Source: Neocallimastix lanati (nom. inval.) (taxonomy: Eukaryota; Neocallimastigomycota; Neocallimastigomycetes; Neocallimastigales; Neocallimastigaceae). Taken from it: a stretch of 20,000 nucleotides of DNA. The DNA lies in NCBI GenBank assembly GCA_016946835.1, contig JACVTC010000139.1, forward strand, positions 1-20,000, written 5' to 3'. The notes beneath the pieces are model-generated. The model saw nothing but the letters and a program-made list of their open reading frames with translations. It did no database searches and was not told the origin of the DNA. Shown here piece by piece: positions 9,842 through 18,871 of the stretch (positions are counted from its first letter, which is position 1; each line of letters opens with the position of its first letter). Made by a program: the position numbers and the translations under genes.

Positions 9842-10405
9842 ATGAATAATTTTTCATATTTTTTTATGAATAATGCTGCAAATACGTTAATTAAAGAAGA
9901 AAACTTAATAATGAATTTACATAGGTAGCCTTCATGAATCTTTAAAAAAAAGGCTATAGAAAGTGAACCGGATGTTTTATATTGATTTAAATTGGATATG
10001 TAGTAACATTGGAGTTGTATAACTAATAATATCATGTAGTTTCTACATATAATCATTGTAATGAATCTATTGTATTTTTTTACTTTAGCATTATTTTGTA
10101 TATGTATTTTTCTATTGTATTATTTATACTTTCATGTAGCTCTTGTAAAATGGAAATATAGGAAATTGATTCACTCCAAAGCTTGTGTTTAAGACATTAT
10201 TTAACGGATGGGAATCTTTTTTATAGTCTTTCTCTACTAATATTTTTTCCTTTTTTAAATATACTTTTAGCTAATTTATGATTATTCAACAGAAAATTTT
10301 TAACGTCTTAAAGAGATTTATTAATTGAAAGAATTACATTCAGTCAAAAGATAAAAAGAAACGATTATTCATTTTAACAGTATAAACAAGTAGTTTTGTA
10401 TCAAT
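9842..10405 (+). pseudogene. Decayed coding island, unrecognised
   Basis: This stretch is clearly richer in G+C than its surroundings and reads as coding with damage. From ATG 9842 one frame gives residues such as AANTLIKEENLIMNLH, then interruptions near 9926, 9935 and 9989. After a hydrophobic stretch (about 10060-10135) and a Lys/Arg-rich turn it stops at about 10192. The next frame (in phase with 10150) continues with LRHYLTDGNLFYSLSLL and RDLLIERITFSQKIKRND, again with stops. The switch of frame and scattered stops suggest a dead gene or exon. The hydrophobic segment followed by basic residues could be a membrane helix, but no family is recognised. It could also be the 5' part of the LINE downstream, from which a (TTA)n array separates it. 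Confidence 0.35.
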
Positions 10406-10611
10406 AATAACTTTCTAACCCTTGTGAAAAATTATAAATATGATAAAATCAAATCATCAAGAACGATATATTTCAATCTTTCTTATATTCAACACTAACA
10501 ATTTTTTTTATACTATTTAAAAGGGAGTTTACTTTCTCTTTTATTTTTTATTTTTATTTCATTTTATATATTGAAAAAAAAATATTTTATCTAATTTTAT
10601 TATTATTAATA

Positions 10612-10649
<38 letters not shown>

Positions 10650-10697
10650 TTATTATTATTATTTTTATTATTACTATTATTTTTATTATTATTATTA

Positions 10698-10744
<47 letters not shown>

Positions 10745-11027
10745 TTTATTTTATACTTCTTTTATTTTACTTTATTAGGCTCTTTTGAAATAAATAATAC
10801 TTCTTCAAATTCTGCAACTATACCTGTTTTGAGGCGAGGCCTTCGAAAAATTTGATATTCAGAATAATGATTTCATTCTTATCTTTATTCATGATCTTCA
10901 ATCATGATATGTTAGTAAACTTTGAGAATTTCTTAGTAAACATATTTCCAATTGCAATGAAATAGTTCATGGAATTACAAAAATAAGCACACACCTAATA
11001 TGGAAAATTACTTCATTTTAAGGATAA
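10406..11027. other. Intergenic spacer or LINE 5' UTR
   Basis: Holds the long trinucleotide array at 10597-10750. From about 10795 a G+C-richer stretch may be the 5' leader of the LINE, with broken coding-like text further on (10978-11137). No target-site duplication matching the 3' side of the element was found, so the left boundary of the LINE is not fixed. Confidence 0.4.
10597..10750. repeat. (TTA)n microsatellite
   Basis: About 150 bases of TTA triplets with a few T insertions and one C. Confidence 0.9.
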
Positions 11028-12215
11028 ACTATAATAAAACCCACTTATTATCTAAATATTTTATTTCTTCTTACCCATTGCCATTGCCTTCCAATCAACA
11101 AAATTAATTGGATCCAAACCAACAAAATCCGAACTTTCAGTGAAGTTAAGAAATTTAACAACAAATTTTCTTCTTTTGAAACTAAATCAATGGTTAAAGA
11201 TTTTCTATATAGTAGTATTTACTCATCGTCTACTCAGTTCTTTAATCTTTGTGTCAGTTGGAACATTAATGGATGGAATGATGAAAAACGCGATGGTATT
11301 AGATACTTTAATGAAATTTTTAAACCCATCTGTATTTGCTTGCAAGAGGTCGGTAATAGCCAATACCTTAATGTACATTCAAATAATTACCCATTTCTTT
11401 GTCACTATAATACAATTTTACGAAAAGCTGATCCAAATAAATCTGGTATGAGAGGTCTTAGTATATGTGTACATTTTTCTTATTCCTTTTCTCCAAATCC
11501 ATTTGAATATAAGTATATCATTTCTGTCAATATTACTTCTTTTGGGGGGAATTAAATGCACTATTGGTAATATTTATGTTCCTACGGTCACTCATAAGGA
11601 AGAAAGAACGAATGCCTTTCCAAAAAATTACTAATTGGATAAAGAAACATACTAATTCACCTTCTATTCTTGCAGGTGACTTTAATATGTCTAAAATCTC
11701 AATTAGAAAGTTTACTTAATAAATCATCTCATCAGTGGTTCACTAAAAACTTATCAGGTCTCGATTTCACATGGGCTCTGGATGGTAGATCGTCTTGTAT
11801 TGATCATGTTTTATTTAATTGTAAAATGAAAGAATACATTAATATGGTATCTGTTTGTAGTACATTCAATGATATTTCTGACCACTTCCCTCTTATCCTT
11901 TCCTATAAGAAAGATGACTCAGATAGTTTTCTTTCTCCTACTCCTTCAAGAAGATTCAAGTGGTCCCAACGCATATGTAATGAAAAGCATAATGAAATAT
12001 TCTCAAGTAACTACTTCTCAATTCTTCTTAATGAATTTAATGATAATAAAGAATTAAGTTCTAATGAAATGGTCAATAAATTTATAGAAATAGCCAATAA
12101 AGTTGGTGATAAAGTTCATGCTAGAGTTCCTTGTGATCTTAAAGGCTCAGCTTTCCACTGCCCTTATTATATCAAGAAACTTTCTCATGAAAAGTATGTT
12201 GGTTGCATTTTATGA
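11028..12215 (+). pseudogene. LINE endonuclease (EEP family) domain, frameshifted
   Basis: The domain would nick target DNA to prime reverse transcription. Family marks are present: the opening SWNING with Asn at 11262, the LQE glutamate at 11346, GDFN at 11675-11686, the DHVLF stretch at about 11797-11811 and the closing SDHFPL at 11877-11894. These are the catalytic Asn, Glu, Asp/Asn and Asp-His set of exonuclease-endonuclease-phosphatase enzymes. Three frames are needed: frame of 11190 to about 11550 (a G6 run at 11545 is the likely slip), then the frame giving IYVPTVTHKEERTN, another shift near 11616 before GDFN, and another near 11690 into the frame of 11670-12215. The first ATG at 11190 lies inside a frame already open from 11028, so the true start is uncertain. 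Confidence 0.8.
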
Positions 12216-12640
12216 AATCAAAAATTTTTCTTTAGGTCCTAATCTTGAAAAACCTTAATGATTTTTTAAATTTGCTTTGTAAAATATAAAAATATATGTG
12301 ATAAAGCCAGGTCAATTAAATTTTCTATTAAATCAAAACAATTTCATCAGTCTGAGAGAATCTGTATGTAATGATTTTCGTAACAAAAATGCTAGGAGTG
12401 CTTGGCTAAAAATTTAATAAAGAAGCTATCTCACCCTATATACTCTAATTCTATTTCGTCAAGTGTTTTAAAGGACAAGCAAGGTAACTTTTTTATTTTC
12501 TCATTCGGATCAATTGCATCGATTTGCTGAACATTATAATGAACTAGCTTCTAATGTTACTCAATATAGTCTGGATAATTAATACTGGGTTAATTTATTT
12601 GGAATTAATCCTAATAATAATCCATACTTTGGATACTAAT
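12216..12640 (+). pseudogene. LINE linker between endonuclease and RT, heavily decayed
   Basis: This region joins the endonuclease and the first RT module. Fragments read as protein in changing frames, with stops every 20-40 codons. No motif is recognisable, which is usual for this poorly conserved stretch of LINE proteins. It belongs to the first element by position only. Confidence 0.5.
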
Positions 12641-13620
12641 GATCCTATCACTATGGAAGAAATTCAAAATACTATGCTTGATAAGAAAAAATAATAAAGC
12701 TCCTGGCCCCGATGGTATTCCGATTGAATTTTTTTAAAGCCTTCTTTTTAGTGAATCTGATTTTATCTGATAATCAAGACGATCCTTCAGATGTTCACTA
12801 CTCTAATTGTGCTAAATGTTTAACTTTCATTATTTAATAAAATTTGGGATGGTGATTTCCCTGAAGAGTGGAATTCAGCTTCTATAATATCAATTCCAAA
12901 AAAAAAGGAGATCTTTCAGATTGCAATAATTATCGTGGTATTTCTCTTATTAATGTTGCCTTAAAAATCATTTCAAAGATTGTTACTAATAGAATTGCTA
13001 AATATGCCTTAGACCATAAATTTATTAGACCTGAACAATTTGGATTTAGAAATAAAGAAGAATGCATAAGTTTATATATTTCAATTAAAGAAATATGTTA
13101 GAGAAGAAAATTTCAAGGAAATTTTTACTTATCTTGATTTTCTCGATCTAAAAAAAGTGTATGATTCAGTACCTGTCTTTAATATTTTGACCAAATTATA
13201 TAACTTAGGAATTAGAGGTAAATGTCACCTATTTTTAAGGAACCTTTATTTATCCTCTAAAGCTCGTGCTTTTTATAATGGTAATATCTCAGAAGAATTT
13301 TCGATTAATCGTGGTTGTTCGACAAGGATGCCCTCTATCTCCTATTTTATTCAGTTTGTTCATTAATGATGTACTGGATAATTGTGATAAGTAAGGTGTA
13401 TATTTAGAATCTCAGTATTATTGTGGTGGACTTTTTGCCGATGATATTGTTTTAGTTGCTCCATATAAACAAGTTCTTAAGAAAACTTTGAAGAAGGTTC
13501 ATGAATTGGCTATTAAAAATGAATGAAATGGCTTTTGGAATTAATAAGTGTGCTACTCTTGTTGTAAAACCGATCAAACTTTGTTAAACCGATAAATTAT
13601 GAAGATCTTCTGCTTGGAAT
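12641..13620 (+). pseudogene. First reverse transcriptase module, broken and 3'-truncated
   Basis: RT blocks appear in the right order: PITMEEI (12644), PGPDGIPIEF (12702), FPEEWNSASIISIPKK (about 12857), YRGISL, RPEQFGFR (about 13030), the motif A aspartate in LDLKK[V]YDSV (Asp 13145-13147), the QGCPLSP block (about 13324-13344) and the catalytic FADD of motif C (13434-13445). At least five frame changes are needed (about 12693, an A9 run at 12898, about 13140, one extra T near 13316, about 13530). Stops lie at 13099 and 13390. Alignment with the second module continues through CATLVVKP and NYEDLLLG and ends near 13620, so the thumb and C-terminal part are missing. In motif A the usual Ala is Val. 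Confidence 0.85.
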
Positions 13621-13823
13621 ATCAACGGTCCAATTACAATTGAAGATATTAAAAAAAAAAAAACTATTTCATCAATGAAAAACAACAAAGTACCCGGCCC
13701 CGATAGTGTCCCGATTGAACTCTATAAAGTTCTATTTTGTTATGAAGAATTACTAGAAACGCATCCTGCTGCTGGAAAATGTCTTAAATTGATATTTAAT
13801 TAAATCTAGAATGTGTCCTTTCC

Positions 13824-13864
<41 letters not shown>

Positions 13865-15677
13865 AAAAATGGAACTCAGCTTCTATTGTATCTATCCCTA
13901 AGAAAGGTGGCCTATCAGATGGTAGTAACTATTGAGGCATTTCTCTCATTAATGTTGGACTGAAAATCATTTTAAAAATTATAATAGATAGAATATCTAC
14001 TTACGTACTTACATACAATTTCATAAGACCTGAACAATTTGGTTTCCGCAACCGTGAAGAATGTATTAGTTTATTCATTTCCGTTAAAGAAATTTGCCAA
14101 AGAAGAAAATTCCAAGGAAAATTCACATATTTAGCCTTTTTAGATCTTAAAAAAGAAAAAAAAAGCTTATGATTCAGTTCCTATTTTTAACATTCTTACT
14201 AAATTATATCATTATGGAGTACGTAGTAAATGTTTTGATTTTCTTTGTAATTTATATACTTCATCTAAAGCTCGTGCTCGATTTGCTTCAATGTTATCAA
14301 ATGAATTTCCTATTAAAAGAGGTGTTCGTCAAGGTTGTCCATTATCTCCAATCTTATTCAATTTATTCATCAATGATATACTAAATGAGTGTGAAAAGTA
14401 TGGTGTTAATATTGGAAGAAAAAAGTGTTGTGGTGGACTCTTTGCTGATGATGTTGTTCTAATTGCTCCAAGTGCAAAAAATTTAGAAAAATTACTAAAA
14501 AAGGTACATAGATGGGCTAATTTAAATGAAATGACTTTTGGTATTGAAAAATGTGCAACTATGGTTATAAAACCAATGAACTTCCAATCTCCTCCAAACT
14601 ATAGTGACCCAACCTTCTATTTAGGAATGAATGCTATTCCTAAAGTTTCTAGTTATATTTATCTTGGTATTCCTTTTTCTGATGATCTCTTACTAGAACA
14701 CATTATATCTCACATGCATTTTAAAGTTAGAAAATCCCTTCTTTCATTTACACATTTCTTCTTAAATAAACTTGTTCCTATTGCATACAAGAAAAAAGTT
14801 CTTCAATCCTTTGTTATTAGTAAAGTAATTTATTATTCTCCTCTACTTGGTTCAAACAAATCTAGAACGGCCAGAATTCAAACATTAATTAATACTGGTC
14901 TATTTTGGTGTATCGGCTCCTTCTCTAAAAATGATAAAACAAATTCAGAAAACAATGTCTCTATTAGACATAATTCTACTATGAGTACTTACGCTTTATC
15001 TCGAGATCTAAGTATCCCTCCTATTGCTGGTATCTGCGCAGCCTTACAGATTAAATCTTTTGCAAAATGGAGTAAATCAAATTGTATTATAAAGGATCTT
15101 ATTAAATCTATTCCCAAAATGCCTTATGATTCCTGGACTAAAGAATCTAGAACTTTGTACAAAAAAAATCAAAAAATATAAATGTGTAAAATATGACGAT
15201 ATTTTAGAACGTTACTGGAAATCAGTTTCCAAATTTCAAGGTATTAAAGGTCAAAATTACGATTGTAATAAGTTCTCAAACAATAAAGGTATAATTATGC
15301 TTAGCTTTAAATATCCCCAATTCAACTTAGGGTTTTCGTGGATTATACGTTTACGCTGTGTTTATAAATACAATACTACTATTGCTATTAGAATATGTAG
15401 AGTTTCAAAAGATTGTCCCAAGACTTGCCCCTGTCGTGGCGAAGGTAATCAATCTTTTGAGCATTGGATTTTTAAATGCGATGCTTTCGCATCTTATAAA
15501 TGGAACTCTTTAAATTTCATCGATGATCTCTATGTTTTATTCCTTAGGAAGATTAGAGCGTTTAATCCTCTTTCTTCCTATGACTCTATTTCTAATTTTG
15601 AAGATTATATCAATCATTATATATACTTGTTCCTTCTTGGTGGGACTTTAGCTTTAAATGAAGCTACATTTCGATAG
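13621..15677 (+). pseudogene. Second reverse transcriptase module with C-terminal Cys/His knuckle
   Basis: Homologous to the first module but more complete at the 3' side. It starts at ITIEDIK (about 13631) with PGPD (13693-13704), RPEQFGFR (about 14028-14052), motif A LDLKK (Asp 14143-14145), RQGCPLSP (14327-14350), FADD (14441-14452) and LGIPFSDD (about 14663). Lesions: TAA 13801, an A-rich insertion at about 13827-13869, TGA 13933 and 10 extra bases (14155-14164) that split motif A between LDLKK and AYDSV. From 14165 to 15181 one frame is open (about 338 codons). A slip in the A run near 15167 moves the rest into the frame of 15126-15677, which holds DCPKTCPCRG...H..FKC, a zinc-knuckle pattern typical of the LINE C-terminus that would bind nucleic acid. 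No RNase H domain is visible. Confidence 0.88.
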
Positions 15678-15681
15678 TGGG

Positions 15682-15994
15682 GAACAGAGACAATTAAATG
15701 AACTTCTTTTCAAAGGTTCATCTGAATCACCTGTTCCAAAAAATTGGGGGCTTGGCAGAATTCTTAATAGACGAAATACCCATCATAAGTAGTTCGTTTG
15801 AGTTATTATTTGATAGGTATTCCAAATTACCAAACTTAACCAAGAGCTTCGACGTCGTACAGATAAGACATAATGATAATACCGGATCATCATCTATTTC
15901 AACGAAGGATGAATCTCGCCTTAGTAGTTCAATAAATGATGAATCCAGGGAGAGTTTAGTGGACACCACACTATCTCACACTATCTATTTTTGA
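15682..15994 (+). pseudogene. LINE C-terminal tail, Ser-rich, frame uncertain
   Basis: After the stop at 15675-15677 the sequence still looks coding. One frame gives QRQLNELLFKGSSESPVPKN and then GRILNRRN up to about 15785. A second frame (ATG 15698, 98 residues) ends with ELLFDRYSK and a Ser-rich part containing KDESRLSSS and NDESRES. The copy at 17300-17593 has a 97-residue frame with the matching ELLFDWYCK, which favours the second frame for the distal part. Probably the frame shifts between the two. A separate small product is possible but unsupported by any start signal. Confidence 0.45.
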
Positions 15995-16227
15995 AGATGT
16001 TACTTCTAGGTTTTATTATTTTTTTTTATTTGTTAGGAAGGAAAAATTCCCATATAATACAACTTGTCGAAATACATAGTATTTTTGAGCTTTTTTATTT
16101 TTTATTTTTTTTTTTTTAACTTTTATTTTTTTATTTTTAATTTATAATGCACTTTTCACCTACATATACTTTTTATAAGATTTATAAATTTATGGAAGTA
16201 TATTCTCTTCCCTGTCTAAAAAAAAAA
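15995..16227 (+). other. LINE 3' UTR
   Basis: T-rich, non-coding, with G+C-containing patches near 16040-16080. It ends with the hairpin motif at 16194 and an A run. The corresponding parts of copies A (1-280) and C (17594-17908) are recognisable mainly at the terminus. Confidence 0.6.
16194..16227 (+). repeat. LINE 3'-terminal hairpin motif, copy B
   Basis: GGAAG-tatattct-CTTCC, then CTGTCT and ten A. It lies 200 bases after the last coding-like frame and marks the probable end of the element. LINE RTs of several clades recognise a 3' stem-loop; that role here is inference. Confidence 0.65.
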
Positions 16228-16387
16228 TTCATACAAATTTGACATTCATCATAGAAGGTATCCATATTTCTCCTATTTTTTTTTTTTTAATTTAATTTAT
16301 TTATCACTTAATGAACAATATGGTACCTTTAACTTTTTTTCTTTTTTAAAAAAAATATATATATATATATATATTTTAAAAACATAT

Positions 16388-16531
16388 ATGATCAGTAAGG
16401 CTCTTTGTACTTCATTATGTCCCTTGAACTTGATTTCAATAAAATTCGTACTTGGCATATTCAATATTCAATCTTTAATTAATATTGATATACTATGGCA
16501 TGGTGTAGTTCATCTCATAATATCAATATAA
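16388..16531 (+). CDS. Small ORF of 47 residues, unrecognised
   Basis: ATG 16388 to TAA 16529-16531 in a patch richer in G+C than its flanks. The product has two Cys (in CTSLCPLN) and is otherwise hydrophobic and Ile-rich. It is in the same frame as the ORF starting at 16553, with three stops between them. It could be an exon remnant, flanking genic DNA into which the LINE inserted, or chance. No family is recognised. Confidence 0.2.
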   Translation: MISKALCTSLCPLNLISIKFVLGIFNIQSLINIDILWHGVVHLIISI

Positions 16532-16552
16532 AAAATTTAAATAAATTAAAGA

Positions 16553-16705
16553 ATGGTTTATCTTGAAAAAAAGGTCACAGTCACAGTCACAATCTACATT
16601 AAAAAGAAATTCTACCATTGGGAACTTATAACTTATATATCCTTTATCGAGACCCTTCAAACCTTGTTTTCTATGTATGACGACAAACGAAAAAAGCTTC
16701 AGTAA
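16553..16705 (+). CDS. Small ORF of 50 residues with Val-Thr repeat, unrecognised
   Basis: ATG 16553 to TAA 16703-16705. The start reads MVYLEKK, then VTVTVT encoded by three exact GTCACA units (16574-16591), then a Lys patch, an aromatic stretch with HWELITYISF, and a basic end. The codons and amino acid mix look like real protein, unlike the AT-only surroundings. A reverse-strand frame across the same bases (Cys-Asp repeats) is also open, so strand is not certain. It may be an exon fragment of a lost gene. Confidence 0.25.
   Translation: MVYLEKKVTVTVTIYIKKKFYHWELITYISFIETLQTLFSMYDDKRKKLQ
16574..16591. repeat. (GTCACA)3 hexanucleotide repeat
   Basis: Three exact units at 50% G+C, inside the small ORF at 16553. 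It is conspicuous in this AT-rich DNA. Confidence 0.85.
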
Positions 16706-16804
16706 AAATGAAAAAAAAAAAAAAAAATCTAATGGCATTATTAAAAATATTTCAATTCTGTGTAAATATTTATTCATTATATTAAAAAAAATCTCATACT
16801 ATTT

Positions 16805-16856
<52 letters not shown>

Positions 16857-16890
16857 TTAAAGAAAAGAAAAGAAAAGAAAAGAAAAGAAA
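16805..16890. repeat. (AAT)n then (AGAAA)n microsatellites
   Basis: About 14 AAT units (16805-16848), an A-rich bridge, then six pentanucleotide AGAAA units (16860-16890). Confidence 0.85.
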
Positions 16891-17281
16891 TATCAAAAAG
16901 TTTAGTGATGTTATTAAAGTTATATTTGTCTGATATTATAACCAAACAAGATATTTAAAGAAAACTAAATATAATTAATTAAAATTCATTCATTTTACTT
17001 TCACTGGATATTTGAATCTTCCACTTTTTTTTATAATGTTTATAGAATGAAATCATTAAATTAGCATCAATAACCCTTTTTTACTTTGTTTTGGAATTAC
17101 AAAAAAAAAATAAAAAAAAAAAAATAAATAAAAAAAAAATAATAATAATAATAATAAAGAAATTACTTTTATTCTCTTTCTTTCTATTCATCTCTTTTTA
17201 GATTATGAAAAAAATAAATTTAATGAATATATTTTTATGCGTTCCTTTTTTTTTTTGGTGAACATTAACTTTAGATAAGGT
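16891..17281. other. AT-rich spacer
   Basis: Homopolymer A and T runs and a short (AAT)n at about 17140-17156. No coding or RNA gene is visible. Confidence 0.65.
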
Positions 17282-17483
17282 ACAATTAAATACTAGGGGT
17301 TGGGGGAAAAGAACTTTTTTCAAAGAATTCTGGGTCTTATACTACGTATATCGTTAGTCTTGAGAATTACCTTACCAACCCTATTCCAGTTAGTAGTAGC
17401 TCTCTCTCTTGAGTTACTCTTTGATTGGTACTGTAAAAAAAAAACGACCTTCACAATCAAGAAAGTCAAGAGAATTACAATCT

Positions 17484-17501
17484 TACACACACACACACAC
17501 A
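17484..17501. repeat. (CA)9 microsatellite
   Basis: Nine AC dinucleotides inside the LINE fragment. The other dinucleotide arrays in the window are TA. Confidence 0.85.
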
Positions 17502-17780
17502 AACAAATAATAATAAATCGTTCTTCACACAACAGATCTATAGAAATTGAATGGTCTGATAATATTTCTCTTGATTTGATGGGGAGTGTTTAATGGCTAT
17601 CATACAATCTACTTTAAAAGATGTTAACTTTTTTTTTTAACTCTATTTTATTAAACTTTTCTTGGTAGAGATGATTTCGATACAAATTACAATATCATAA
17701 TTCAAAAAAAAAAAAAAATTTTTTTTTCTTTATTTTCATTGTATTACATTAACTTTATTTTTTATTAAATTCTATTTTTA

Positions 17781-17812
<32 letters not shown>

Positions 17813-17873
17813 CATTTGATACATTTTTTATATAATAATTTTCTTTTTTTTTTTTTTAAAGATATAAAGTGAT

Positions 17874-17908
17874 GGAAGTGTATTCTCCTCTAGTCCAAAA
17901 AAAAAAAA
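17874..17908 (+). repeat. LINE 3'-terminal motif, copy C (degenerate)
   Basis: ggaagtgtattctcctct, agtcc, then twelve A. It aligns with copies A and B, but the right arm of the stem is altered, so the hairpin is weakened. Confidence 0.5.
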
Positions 17909-18152
17909 CTAATTTTAATAAAATCATATTAAATTTGGTAATATATTAGAAAAAATAATAATAATATAAAAAAAACATATAATTACTAAATGATATATAT
18001 TTATATTTATTTTATAGATAAAGTAAATTATCAAGTCATAGAGCTAATTATTTAACTGGCTTATTAATTTGATAAATATATATATATATATATATACCAA
18101 GAAATACTAAAAAAAAAAACTGTTCCATAAACCTTATTAAAAAAAAAATTGT
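17909..18152. other. AT-rich spacer
   Basis: Contains a (TA)n run at about 18079-18097. No gene is visible. Confidence 0.65.
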
Positions 18153-18611
18153 ATATTAATTCTATTAAATATACTTTATATAATTATTATTTTATCATTC
18201 ATTATTTCTATTATTATATATTTACTATCAAGTAATAACCAATATTATTAAACTTTTTCAATTTTTTTTATTGATTATTTACTATATTTAATTTTACTAT
18301 CCAAAATATTAATTCTATTAAATATACTTTATATAATTATTATTTTATCATTCATTATTTCTATTATTATATATTTACTATCAAGTAATAACCAATATTA
18401 TTAAACTTTTTCAATTTTTTTTATTGATTATTTACTATATTTAATTTTACTATCCAAAATATTAATTCTATTAAATATACTTTATATAATTATTATTTTA
18501 TCATTCATTATTTCTATTATTATATATTTACTATCAAGTAATAACCAATATTATTAAACTTTTTCAATTTTTTTTATTGATTATTTACTATATTTAATTT
18601 TACTATCCAAA
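18153..18611. repeat. Three exact tandem copies of a 153-bp unit
   Basis: The unit begins attaattctattaaatatac at 18155, 18308 and 18461, always 153 bases apart, and I see no mismatch among the three copies. It contains caagtaataaccaatatt and ends tttactatccaaa. No coding potential. Exact identity means recent amplification, or an assembly artefact. Confidence 0.93.
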
Positions 18612-18830
18612 CTATAATTTAATAATTTAACATGATTGTTCTATTATAGCTATTATTATAATTATTATAATAATTAATAGTATAATTAAAAATGAATATA
18701 GAACTTAATTATAACAATTTAATATTATTAATATTTCAAATAATTTATAATTAATTTTCCTCATTTGACTTTGAAAAAAATTTTTTTTCTTTCTATAATT
18801 TAAATATATATATTATCTTCATTCTTTATT

Positions 18831-18871
<41 letters not shown>

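Larger units (their letters stand above)
11028..16227 (+). mobile_element. Decayed LINE (non-LTR retrotransposon) with two RT modules
   Basis: In order: an apurinic-type endonuclease, a linker, a first RT module (12641-13620), a second homologous RT module (13621-15181), a C-terminal region with a Cys/His knuckle, a Ser-rich tail and a 3' UTR ending in hairpin plus A run. Endonuclease plus RT, with no LTRs, integrase or protease, is the standard LINE plan. Every part has frameshifts or stops, so the element cannot make its protein. Doubling of the RT is not part of any LINE plan I know. The modules are diverged, so a 5'-truncated copy joined to a 3'-truncated one is most likely. The left end is approximate and no target-site duplication was found. 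Confidence 0.85.
17282..17908 (+). mobile_element. LINE 3'-end fragment (copy C), 5'-truncated
   Basis: Starts with acaattaaat and acttttttcaaag, matching the LINE at 15690-15712, and has a 97-residue open frame (17300-17593) ending in a plausible protein tail. That frame's ELLFDWYCK matches ELLFDRYSK in the LINE at 15800-15830. It ends with the terminal motif at 17874. It holds a (CA)9 run at 17484-17501 and a T29 run at 17784-17812 absent from the main copy. The coding match is clear only over short blocks, so it is a distant family member or strongly decayed. It carries no RT, as expected of a 5'-truncated insertion. Confidence 0.5.

Noticed and set aside
12641-15181. A single functional LINE protein with two polymerase domains
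   Set aside because: Each module has its own stops and frameshifts, the first lacks thumb and C-terminus, and the second starts again at the block before the fingers. Two joined elements explain this better.
16194-16227. Helitron 3' end (hairpin followed by a CT-type terminus)
   Set aside because: The hairpin is followed by an A run and preceded by LINE coding sequence in two of three copies. No Rep/helicase sequence is seen, and the end is CTAA rather than a clean CTRR at a fixed distance.
16523-16777. Reverse-strand frame with Cys-Asp repeat
   Set aside because: It overlaps the better forward ORF, ends in poly-Phe from an A run, and its repeat is the (GTCACA)3 unit read in reverse. Kept only as an alternative.
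17320-17532. Reverse-strand frame with a Val-Cys repeat
   Set aside because: The repeat is only the (CA)9 microsatellite read backwards, and the forward strand aligns with the LINE tail.
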